This document shows, in pieces, positions 10,163-21,445 of a stretch of DNA of 64,000 nucleotides. The position numbers and the translations under genes are program-made. The DNA comes from Helianthus annuus (taxonomy: Eukaryota; Streptophyta; Magnoliopsida; Asterales; Asteraceae): positions 108,709,591-108,773,590 of the forward strand of contig NC_035436.2 of NCBI RefSeq assembly GCF_002127325.2, given 5' to 3'. A model generated the notes under the pieces. That model saw only the letters and a list, made by a program, of their open reading frames with translations. It had not been told where the DNA came from and made no database searches. The first letter of the stretch is position 1; each line of letters opens with the position of its first letter.

Positions 10163-12464
10163 AAAAACATAATGAAATCATGTACTAATAGTGCACTAGT
10201 GAACATAGCAAGTATATGATATGAAAACATGAAATGCATGAAAGTAACAAGTAGGCACATGTGTTTCACCCCAAAACGTTTGGAAAACAGTAAAAGAGGG
10301 GACTATGTACTCACTTGAGGGTTCTTAGAAGTCTTGAACAACAACCAAGCAAAGCTAGATGGATCACGGAATCAAACGGCACCCTATATAGATAACTACA
10401 TAAATAACCGGACCTAAATCGGGGGATTGGATAGTATGAGGTTTCGTAAACCAAATGAGTATTGGAACTCATATGATATGGTTAAACAAAGCCCACATAC
10501 TAAAACGAAACCTAACCTAAGTGCTTACGACCCATTACGACCCGTTTAGGTAGCTTATGCTACTTTAACGCGTCGTTTGCGTAAAACGCGTTCGAACTGC
10601 TTAACTAGTCCTATGACAAGTAAAATATGCCTTAACATGTCTAATATAGTTACCTAATTAGTTTAGATGCCAAAATTTAGGTTACATATGCTTTAAATGA
10701 ATTTATGCGTAAAAAGGGTATTTTGGTAGTTTACCTAACGCATATAAACTACCTATCATACAACTACTTAAACGACGTGACCATAAGGTATAACCTTGGA
10801 AGGTTATTCCCTATACAACTATGGTCACCTAAATTGTATGGTCGGATCTTAATGATCGACCAAATGGGTCGGGTTCGACAGTATAAGCGATTGATTAGAT
10901 CGCTTACCTTTACGACCCTAAACAAGCACAAATCTAAAAGCGACGAGCTAAACATGCTAGAACATGTTTAGTAAAGTTAGAAAACAGGTTTGGTATTAAA
11001 ACAAACGGTTTTAATACCCTAGAGTAGTTTGGTTACAAAATACGCGAGAAAACGCATTTTGGCCGAAACTACGACTCGTCACTTAGCCTACATAACGTGG
11101 TAATCAGTAGGTATAGTTACTAGAGACTATAACCATCGTGATTACGCTCACGTTATGAAGTTCAAACGAACTTCGCGTTGACCATAAACTGGTCAATGCA
11201 GAAAGTCAAACACAGTTTGACTTTAACGATAAAACGAATGAAAAGCATGAAAGAATACTTACAGAAGGTCCCCGCAAGCTTTGACCCGATTCACTCTCAG
11301 GTAGGAAGCATATACTTCCACTTAGAGAGCAAGAATCAGATCAAATGTGAGGAGAATGAGCAAGAAAAGGTGGGTATTTATAGAAATGGTAGAACCGTTA
11401 GGATCGTTTCTCGATAATCGAGCTTTAATCTTGGCCTTCCACTTGGGCAAATGGTTTTGCAATACAAGGGGTAGCTAAAAACCATCAAAATTTGCCCCTA
11501 GATTGATCAAAAGCATGTCCAAATTCAACGAATACCAGCTGCTGTTTCAGAAACTGGTTTTCTGTTACTAGGCCTTTCACACGGCCCGCGTAAGATATAC
11601 ATATGGGCTAACGCGGCTCGCTTGGATAACTATTCAGAAATTGCAGTTTTAGTCCCTGCACTTCAGAAACATGTATTTTGGCCCATTTTTGGCACGTGTA
11701 AGCCCTGTTAACCTCATTTCAAGGCTCTAAGATGAAGTTAAAGTGTGGGGAACTTGAAACATGCTCAAAAATATTCCGGATGTCGGTTCGTGTGGTCGTA
11801 TGATCGCGATGTTTGCTTAAATACGACGGAATGCGCATAAGTGCGAAAAACGATCCAAATTGCGCGACGAATGGATTTTTCTCATGCCAAACACTAAAAT
11901 AAAATATTTTAATGCTTGCATAAATTTTTGGATGTCCGGATGTATTCAGAACTTAAGTTATGTGCGAAAATGCAAACTTATGCACTTCTTGACGCTTTTA
12001 GTCCATGAATGAGCATAAAGTTTATTTTAGCACACCGAACACCTCAAAGCCTATTTCTAAGCTATGTAAAGGATATTTAGGGTGTGTTTAACTTATGATC
12101 ATGTTCCGGAATGTTCGTTACAGTTCAACTTGGCATACTTTCGCAGTTTGTCATATTTAGTCCATGTAAGCGAATAAACTTGATTTCGGTACACCAAACC
12201 TTCCAAAACTTATTTCTAAGTTATGTAAAGGTTATTTAAGGTATGTTAAGCCTATGTCAATATTCCAGAGTGTTTGTTGCATTAAACTGGTTATATTTAC
12301 GCATCAGTGCGCGTATAACCTTCCAGAAAGCGATTTAGAGCCCGAAATCGAACAAGAGTTGATATGTGCAAATGATACACATATTTTTACAAATCCCAAC
12401 TATGAAATACAATATTTCATTGGTTTGGTATTTTTTTGAAGGTTGAAGTGACACAGATGTCACA

Positions 12465-13160
12465 TGAACAACTACCAAGCAAGCTAGAGGGAGCACGGAA
12501 TTAAACGGCACCTAATATAGGTAACTATGTAAATAAACCGGACCTAAATCGGAAGATCGGATAGCATGAGGTCTCGTAAACCAAATGAGTGTGGGGACTC
12601 ATATGATATGGTTTAACAAGGCCTACATACTAAACGGAAACCTAACCTAACCTAAGGACTCATATGATATGGTTTAACAAGGCCTACATACTAACGCGTC
12701 GTTCGCATAAAACGCGTTCGGACCGCCTAACTAGTCCTATGACAAGTATTATATGCCTAAACATGTTTAATTATGTTGCATAATAAGTTAAGTGACAAAA
12801 GTTTGGGTTACATATGCTTAAATATCAATTATGCGTAAAAAGGGCATTTTGGTCATTTTCCTAAGGCATATAAACTACCTGTCATACAACTACTTCAACG
12901 ATGTGACCGTAAGGTATAACCTCGAAAGGTTATTCCCTATACAACTATGGTCACCTAATGTGTTTGGTCGGATCCTAAAGATCGACCAAACGGGTCGGGT
13001 TCGAAGTATAAGTGATTGACTAGATCGCTTACCTTACGACACTATATAATCACTAAACCTAAAGTGACGAGCTAAACATGTTAAAACATGTTTAACGAAT
13101 TTAGAAAACAGGTTTGATATCAAAACCAACGGTTTTGATACCTAAAAAGTAGTTTGGTTA
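12465..13160 (-). mobile_element. B: 5' LTR, second segment
   Basis: Begins with the TSD copy TGAAC and continues the B LTR exactly where S interrupted it, matching S from about 10338 to 11030. Homology ends at GTTTGGTTA (13152-13160), where S reads on differently. That break is the insertion point of element C. The rest of this LTR should lie right of C, beyond the window. A local duplication of about 40 bp (ACTCATATGATATGGTTT near 12598 and 12659) is visible. Confidence 0.75.
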
Positions 13161-13264
13161 TGATGACGAGGGTAGCCCGAGACCAAATAAAATGACCAAG
13201 TATGTAAACGCCCAAAAGGTTAAAAGGTTCAATGGTTGAAAAAGCTGAGGAGATGGAGTAAAGT
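13161..13264 (+). mobile_element. C: 5' LTR, first segment
   Basis: Unique sequence starting TGATGACGAGG, lying between the end of B's LTR and the start of A. It becomes continuous with 24615-25130 once A is removed, giving an LTR of about 620 bp that ends at C's PBS. The putative TSD before it is GGTTA (13156-13160); the partner lies outside the window. Confidence 0.55.
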
Positions 13265-16200
13265 TGTCATACCCCGACCACGTAAAACGACAAATCGTGG
13301 CGGAAACGCCGGGGAGTGTTGTAACAGAATTATTGTTTTAAACCATGGATACGAAGAGTTTCATTTCAATAAATATTAAACATTGTTTTAAAGTTAAACA
13401 AGCAAACCAAACATAGACTAATATCATTATTAAATCACTAAGGCCTCGTCCGATCGTTAGTGAGCATGCTTCCTATTCGCAATCAACACTAAGCAACTTC
13501 ACCTGAAACATATCTAAAAACAAAGTCAACAAAGAAATGCTGGCGAGTACATAGGTTTTGTGAGAGTGTCAGATTCATGGCTCGTTTATACGTTGGAATA
13601 AGTTGTGCAACCTTGTTAATTGTCATTAGAAAACCTTGTTTTATAAAATGTTTGTATCGTAAAATGAATAACCGAATCAAAATAGTTTGGTTATAATTTA
13701 TAAACCTCGAAGCCATGAATCTTTACCCAAAACATTTGTTTTTCGTAAACCAAATCGTAAATCATTTTCGTAATAAAATTCGTATAGTTTATATCGTTTC
13801 GAAAACCTCGTTTGTGTGACATCGCTTCCAATTGTTTACCCAGATCGTTTAATTCGTTAAACATCTCTTTAGTCGTTTAAATCATTCTCGTTTTAGATCG
13901 TGAAACTACTTTTGGTCGTCTCGCTAATAACATTCAAACCTGTGTGACTCGTTTATTGTTCAACTCGTTTTCGCATTAACAAACCTCCAAAGGGTAAGTT
14001 AACAATCATCAGATTCGGTCGTTACCCACCTAATCCACACAAAACCATGGGTCCGGTCTGATAACGGGATTTGTCGGATCCTATGGTACCATAACCTAAT
14101 ACTGGTCGGTTTGGCCGAAATAAATGAATGTCAGTTGTTATGTAATTACAACCAACAAGCTCGTTCACATTATCGAAATCGTTATTAGTTTAATATAAAC
14201 CATCTTACTCGTTGTGAAACCATCGTTAAAACATCGAAATCGTTTTGATACATATGAATCACCCGAAAACAATTGAAAACAGTAAAATAGGGGAACTATG
14301 TACTCACCTTTGGGTGCGTTTTTATATGCTAACACAATCCCTCAAATTATTTATTTGTCCTAAATTAAATAAGAATGATTTAATAAACAAAATTCATAAA
14401 AATGACGAAGTTTCTCCGATACTTAGAATTTTCACATAACCTTGAGATTCCTTGAAAAGTTATTATTTTTGATTATTTTCGTATATTCGCGTATATGTAC
14501 TCAAGCGTAAAACAAATAATCTTGTCAAGTATTATCATGTCATCATACACATATTATAAAACACATAGCACATTGTAACATATAAAATTTTCTCATGAAC
14601 AACCCATTATAGTTATGTCGAAAAACACTTATTTTAGCGTTTCGGTAACTTTTTTGAGCATCGGAAGTCACGTATGACTAACCAAACACCAAGTAAACTT
14701 AATATAAGTTAAAATACTTATTTTTATACTAAAAATATCAGTTTGGTTACTGATCTAAAACAGTTTAATAAAAATCATTCGAAAAGGCGACTTTTAACCG
14801 TTTTACCGCATAGTTTTGCATCAAACGTTACCCGAACCATCCCTAATCGAAACGACTTGAAATTTTATCCTAACCCATGTTATTTACTGAATAAAATAAT
14901 GGTTTTACTCATGATAGTGCAGGTCTTAAATAAAGCATTTAAATCATGCAAATTTCGCATATTTTACCACTTTTTAAGCTATATGTACAACATGTAAAGC
15001 TACCAACTTTATGTCAAAGTTTCATGCCATTATAATTTACCAAATAAATGTTATTTTTGTGTTTATAACCTGTTCAAAGAATATTTTTGTTATATAGCCA
15101 TTTTTCATCACTTCTTGAGCTTTAAACCAACATGTATCTTCATGTACAAGTGTCTAAAGCATGCTAACATAGCATCAACATTTTATATGGGTTTAGATGC
15201 ATAAAATATGTGTTATATTTAGGTGTATTTGCTGATGTACTTTGAATTTAACATATCATACATAAATCACCAGCTACTTGCATCTTTACCACCATTCAAG
15301 AACATGCAACATCATAAACAAGTATTAAAAAAAAATCGAACTTCAAGACTCATACACACACATATGTATGTACGGTTATACATGTATATATACACCACCA
15401 TTTTTTGTAACCAAGACCCATTTCATTTTTAGATTTCAAGTTTAGTGAAAATCCAAAGATTCAAGAGAAACTTTAAATTATCTAAGAACAACTATGAATC
15501 AATGGTATGATTTAAACATAAGTGTTATACCTTCAAGATTCAAGTAGGTTGTGGGATGATAGGAAGCTTGTATTCACTTGACAACACCTTGGGAACACCC
15601 TTAGATCTTCACACTAACTTGAGGTTTACTAGAAAGGGTGTTGAATCTTCAAGAACAAGACTTGAAGATATGAAGATGATTAACATAGAGAGAGGGAGAG
15701 ATGGGGACGGTTTTGGGAGGGAGAGAGGGAAGTGAAGATGGAGTGATGGAATGGTGGTATTTATAGATCTTCCATATAGCATATTCCTAGCATATTCCTG
15801 CCATATTCCTGGCATATTCCTGGAATATTCCTGGCATATTCCTGGCATATTCCTGGCATATCCTGGTATATTCCTGGCATATTCCTGGGTTTGCTGCGTT
15901 GTCTGCGTTTTGCAGTGTAAGCACTGTGTCGCGTAGGAACACACGGTACGCGCTTAAACTTGAAAAATAACGTTTTAAGCGTTTTAATTTATTTTTCAAC
16001 ACGAATCTGATTAAAATAAAATTTTAATCATAACAGAATATTTGTGGGATTAGATATTATCCGGGCAGCTACCAACGTTCGTTTCGTAATTAGTTCTTTA
16101 GTTCAAATAAACATGTTTTCGCCATACCGAATCCTTCGAAACTTATTTTTAAGTTATGTAAGGGATATTTAGGGTATATTTGGCTTACGTCATAGTTCTG

Positions 16201-16427
16201 GAGCGTACGTCGCGTTAAACTGATTGCGTTTAAGCACCAGTTTGCGTATAACCTTCCAGAAAGTGATTTAAAGCTTGAAATCGGTATCGAATCAAATTGT
16301 AAAATTAATAAACACAATTGCACATATAGTAACACCAAAATACACATAATAACACCAAAGCATATTATTTTATTGATAACGGACATTGCTTTACATAATA
16401 CAATGATTGCAGATCACAGTTGTCACA
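13265..16427 (-). mobile_element. A: 3' LTR (left)
   Basis: TGTCATACCCCG to AGTTGTCACA. It differs from the right LTR by scattered substitutions and one net base. It contains the U5 hairpin (13272-13314) and the promoter with its 11-bp array (15758-15888). Only the terminal 70 bp or so at each end resemble the B/S LTR closely. Confidence 0.9.
15758..15888 (-). promoter_or_regulatory. A: 3' LTR TATA box with upstream 11-bp x 10 array
   Basis: On the minus strand CTATAAATA (15758-15766) is preceded, 13 bp upstream, by ten copies of an 11-bp unit (plus strand CATATTCCTGG; 15780-15888, one copy lacking a base). Unit length is close to one DNA helical turn. The placement suggests an upstream activating array. 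Confidence 0.6.
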
Positions 16428-16443
16428 GTCTCCCCTACTTTAG
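16428..16443 (-). promoter_or_regulatory. A: polypurine tract
   Basis: Minus strand CTAAAGTAGGGGAGAC adjoins the 3' LTR start TGTGACA. It is identical in B. Confidence 0.8.
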
Positions 16444-16462
16444 GAAATTTCGTCCCGAAATT

Positions 16463-19400
16463 TTACTTAGAGGAATCTTGTGAAAACAAATGCGGATATT
16501 TTGTCTCCATCTGGTCCTTACGTTCCCAAGGAAACTTGGGGCCACGTTTGGATTCCCAGCGAACTTTGACTAAATGAATCCGTTTGTTCTTCAACTGTTT
16601 GTAGGTACGCTCTACTATCTCCACAGGTTTCTCGACCAAGTGCATCGTTTAATCAATTTAAATTTCGTTGAGAGGGACGTGAAGATCAGCATCAGCTAAA
16701 CACTTTCGCAAATTGGACACGTGAAAAGTCGGACGAACATTCCCTAGCTCTGGAGGTAGCTCTAGTCGATAGGCAACCTTTCCAATTCTTTCAACAATCT
16801 TAAATGGTCCAACATATCGTGGTGCAAGTTTTCCTTTCTTTCCAAATCTCACCACTCCCTTCCAAGGTGACACCTTGAGTAGGACACGGTCTCCGACTTG
16901 AAATTCTAAGGGCTTGCGTCGCAAATCCGCATAACTCTTTTGACGGCTTCTAGCTGTCACAAGATTATCGCGAATTTTCTTGATTTTGTCTGTTGCTTCC
17001 AGAATGATCTCAGGTCCAGTAAGCTGAGCCTCACCGGTCTCATTCCAACAGACAGGTGAACGACATTTTCGACCGTAGAGAGCTTTGAATGGTGCCATAT
17101 TAATGCTAGCATGATAACTATTAGTGTATGAGAACTCGATCAGTGGTAAATGAGAATCCCAATTACCACCAAAGTCTATCACGCATGCTCTAAGCATATC
17201 CTCCAAAGTTTGAATCGTTCTCTCAGATTGACCATCTGTTTTGGGATGATAAGAAGTGCTAGATTCAGTTGGGTTCCCAAAGCAGATTGCATGGTCTTCC
17301 AAAAATGAGATGAAAATCAAGCATCACGATCAGAAATGATATCCAAAGGAACACCATGTCATGATACAATCTCGTCTACACAGATTTTGGCAAGCTTCTC
17401 AGAAGAGAAATCCTCACGGATTGGTAAGAAGTGAGCTGATTTTGTCAAACGATCAACTACAACCCAAATAGCATCGTGACCTTTAGACGTACGCGATAAT
17501 TTGGTGATGAAATCCGTTGCAATGTTCTCCCATTTCCAAACCGGTATCTTTGGTTGTACAAGCAAACCAGAAGGTCGTTGATGTTCCGCCTTAACTTTGA
17601 GACAAGTTAGGCATTTCGATACATACAAGGCAACATCCTTCTTCATACCAGGCCACCAATACTGGTTACGGAGATCCTTGTACATTTTATCAGCACCAGG
17701 ATGGATAGAATATCGAGACTTGTGAGATTCGTCCATTACTAAGGTGCGAAGATCATCCATATTCGGAATCCACAAACGATTCTCAAAATAGTGTAAACCA
17801 TCGTCTTTCCTTTCGAGTTTAAGCTCAAGTTGAAGCGGTAGCTCATACTTCAATAAGTCTTTGATCACACAAGATCGTTGAGTTTGAAGGACGCGAGATC
17901 GAATATCAGATAGAGTTTGAACAGCATGAAGCTTGACTCGTTCCTTTCGACTATGCGCATCGGCTATGACATTCGCCTTACCAGGGTGGTCGCGGATCTC
18001 GCAATCATAATTGTTTAAGAGTTCAACCCAACGTCGTTGCCTCATGTTCAGTTCCTTCTGATTGAGAATATGCTGGAGACTCTTGTGGTCTGTGAAAACC
18101 ACACACTTTGTTCCATAGAGGTAGTGTCTCCAGATTTTAAGCGCAAAAACCACAGCTCCTAACTCAAGATCATGAGTCGTATAGTTCCTCTCGTGAATTT
18201 TTAATTGTCTAGACGCATAAGCTATGACTTTACCACGTTGCATAAGAACGCAACCAAGTCCTAGATTCGACGCGTCACAATAGACAACAAAATCATCGTT
18301 TCCCTCGGGCAGAGATAAAACAGGAGCATCACAGAGCTTTCACTTCAGCGTTTGGAACGCTTCTTCTTGCTTAGGTCCCCACTCAAAAGGCTTATTTTTC
18401 TGAGTCAAAGCAGTGAGTGGAACTGCAATCTTCGAGAAGTTAGAAATAAACTGTCGATAATAACCAGCTAGTCCAAGAAAAGAACGAACTTCTGTAGGTG
18501 TCGTTAGTGTATTCCAATCCTTAATCGCAGCAATCTTGGATGGGTCTACATGGATACCCTGCTCATTGATAATATGACCCAAGAACTGAACTTCTTTAAG
18601 CCAAAATTCACACTTGGAGAATTTAGCAAAAAGTTGTTCCTTCTTTAGGAGTTCCAACGTCAAACGAAGGTGTTGTTCGTGCTCCGCTTGAGACTTTGAA
18701 TAAATGAGAATATCGTCGATGAACACGTACGGAAAGCAGTTTTGGGAATATCTTCTTCAAAAATACGAAGTTGATGATACCCAGAACGCAAGTCGATGTT
18801 GGAAAAGCATGAAGCACCTTGCAGCTGGTCGAAGAGGTCATCAATTCTAGGTAGGGGATATCGATTCTTGATGGTAAGCTTATTAAGCTCACGATAATCG
18901 ATACACATTCAAAAAGATCCATCTTTCTTTTTGACAAAGAGGACAGGAGCTCCCCAAGGCGAAAAGCTTGGACGGATGAATCCTTTATCAGACAACTCTT
19001 GAAGCTATTTCGATAACTCTTGCATTTCCGACGGTGCAAGACGATAATGCGCCTTCGAAACCGGGTTGGCATTGGGTACAAGGTCAATATGAAACTCGAC
19101 TTGACGAACTGGAGGCAAACCAGGCAGTTCATCGGGAAACACCTCTGGATAATCCCGAATAATAGGAATATCCTGAATACTCTTGCTCTCGCCTTTCTCC
19201 CGGTGATATGTGCCAGGAAAGCGACATATCCTTTTCGCAAATAACTTTGAGTCTTCGTACACGACATAAGCTTCAAACCACCTGATGGCTTCTCTCCACG
19301 AACTTCTAGAATATCGCCAGACGGAAGAGGAATACAAACAATCTTATCGAAACAAACGACCTCAGCATGATGTTTGGTTAGCCAATCCATCCCCACGATA

Positions 19401-20863
19401 ATATCGAAACTCCCAAGTTGCATCGGCGTGAGGTCGATGGGAAAAAGATGGTTATCAAGGTTTAACTGACAATCACAAATAACAGAATCGAGCACAAGGG
19501 GTTTACCAGTAGCAACTTCGACAGATAAGGGTTTCCTCAGTTTAGTTCTAGGTATCGCAAGCAATGGCTCAAAAGATAATGAAACAAAACTTCTATCGGC
19601 AACAGAATAAAAAAGAATGGATGCAGGTTGATTGTTAACAAGAAACGTACCATTGACGACGAGGTTGTCAGCTCGCGCCTCGATTGCATTCAGATTGAAT
19701 ACTCGTCCACGAGCGGGATTCGCATTTGCATTGACGTTGACATTCACGTTCGGATTTGCATTCGTATTTGCCAACCTCGGACAGTTGTTGCGAAAATGAC
19801 CATACTCTCCACAATTGAAGCACGAACTCGGTGGGAATCTAACAGCATTCCCCTGTACTGGAGCTTGATTTTGAATAATCTGATTCTGACCAAAACGACA
19901 GACGTTGGCCAGATGCCCAAGCTTATCACACGTTGTGCATTGCCTACAAGCTTGTTGTGCAACGTGATGGCCGTTGCAGCGAGCACAATGGGGTGCGGTA
20001 CCAGCATATGCTTTCTTTGCAGGAGGTTGAGCTGATGGGTTTTGAGGGTTCTGAGCAGTTTGTGCAGTTACTGCAAAGTTCTGAGCACCCTTTCGCTTTC
20101 TCGACTTCTTCGAAGACTCACCCTTCTTACCCTTACCCTTTTCCTTGTCTTTAGAAGAATCAGTTGACTTCATCTTATCACCCTTGCAGGTAAGTTTACG
20201 CTTCCTGACTTGCGACTCAGTCAGGGTAGCAGCTAACTCGATCGCTTGGCGAACAGTAGTAGGATTAACGCCAGTCACAATATCTTGTATGGAATCGGGT
20301 AAAGCATCGATATACCTCTCTATCGATTTCTCCAATGGGGTAACCATACTAGGGCACAAAAGACTGAGCTCCTCAAATCGATCCGTGTACGCACGGTGTT
20401 CTCCCCCATCTTGTTTTAGATCATCAAACTCTCATTCCGAAGCTCGAATTTCGTGACGGGGACAAAACTCTCTCATCATGAGAGCTCGAAGCTCTTCCCA
20501 TGTTTGTGCCAATGCCACTTCGGCACCCCTATTGCGCATCACTCCGTTCCACCAAGTAAGAGCACGCTTCTCGAACACACTTGATGCAAATTCAACCTTA
20601 CGCCCATTCGGACATTGCACATGTCGGAATGTGTTCTCGATACTTTTGAATCATTGAAGGAGTGCAGTTACTCCTTGTTTCCCAGAAAACTTTAGCGGCT
20701 TAGCAGAGTTAAAACTCTTGAAATTGAATTGTGCATTGTTATTGTTGTTGTACAGCTCGTAGACTTGGGTCACCACGCCTGGAAGCACCGCAGCCATTTG
20801 CTGAGTGAGAAGGGCTGCGATTTCTTCAGCAGTAAAAGATTGTGCATCACGTCGAGGAGGCAT
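16463..20863 (-). pseudogene. gag-pol: A: gag-pol polyprotein, multiply broken
   Basis: Gag starts at the ATG at 20863 (MPPRRDAQ), with an in-frame stop after LLQ (W codon changed to TGA, near 20650) and another after RASE (near 20430). Nucleocapsid knuckles lie near 19790-19940. The protease reads LFYSVADRSF where the family has DSGA, so the catalytic Asp is lost. A frameshift near 19200 and stops at 19005 and 18909 follow. RT has [14 protein letters not shown] and [11 protein letters not shown], but about 39 codons between KTAFRT and VFIDD are deleted (near 18735). RNase H and integrase ([41 protein letters not shown]) carry further stops and a shift near 17320. The GPY/F segment ([13 protein letters not shown]) and chromodomain (VKVRWESKRGPKFPWERKDQ) end at 16463. 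This copy cannot supply its own proteins. Confidence 0.92.
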
Positions 20864-21445
20864 CGTCTAACAAGAAAATATGAGAGACGAGTGAGGTCGA
20901 CAATTAGGAAAAACAAGAGTGGTTTTGAAAATATCGACGAAATATAAGGAAGGCGATCATTCGTTCGTTACCTCGAACAAACAAACAACACGCAGTGACT
21001 AATCAAAGTAATGAATCGAAATAATGTATCACGAAGACATGCTCGCCTATAAGTGAACACTCACCCCAAGAGTTCCCAGGTAAGAGTGACTGGTCCGATT
21101 ATGTGGATTTGTACGAACACTCTAGCCTTAGACAGAAAACTCAGGGTACAGGCATTCACTCTTCCAGTTTGCACGTGTTCACATTATTTAGACCCAAACT
21201 TTGACGAGATTTTGAAAACTCAGAAGGCACTAAGCCAAAAATGAATCAAAATGGGAGGGTTCAAAACCTAGTAATTAATCATCCTAGAACGGACGATTAA
21301 TTTTTGAAGCAGATTCGGATTTCGTTTTTTCTTAATCCTAAACGCAAATCAACTTGCGTTGGGGTCCTAGAAAGTTATAGTCTAGGTCGAAATTTTTACT
21401 AATAACCTAATTCTCTATAATCATTGACTCTGATACCAACTCTTC
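20864..21445 (-). other. A: 5' leader with tRNA-iMet PBS
   Basis: The PBS, TGGTATCAGAGTCA on the minus strand (21425-21438), differs by one base from the standard iMet site in B, D and E. Leader block 21050-21225 is conserved with B's leader. No ORF. Confidence 0.8.

Larger units (their letters stand above)
8853..12464 (-). mobile_element. S: solo LTR of the B family
   Basis: A complete LTR of 3612 bp from TGTCACACCCCG to GATGTCACA, with no internal region. It is flanked by the 5-bp duplication TGAAC (8848-8852 and 12465-12469). It sits inside B's 5' LTR, whose sequence resumes at 12465. Solo LTRs arise by recombination between the two LTRs of one element. It holds the U5 hairpin (about 8860-8902), the TATA module (9414-9452) and a 45-bp tandem repeat. 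The small ORFs in it (such as 10705-10971) lie antisense to the element and are conserved only as the LTR is. Confidence 0.92.

Noticed and set aside
10705..13019. Similar plus-strand ORFs at 10705-10971 and 12831-13019 (MRKKGILV...)
   Set aside because: They are the same LTR segment in S and B. Likeness follows from LTR homology, the frame is antisense to the element and the downstream parts diverge by frameshift.
15609..16002. Repetitive ORFs around 15609-16002 and 23829-24184 (QEYARNMPGI units)
   Set aside because: Translation of the 11-bp promoter array. An 11-bp unit is not a multiple of three, so the peptide periodicity is a by-product of the DNA repeat.
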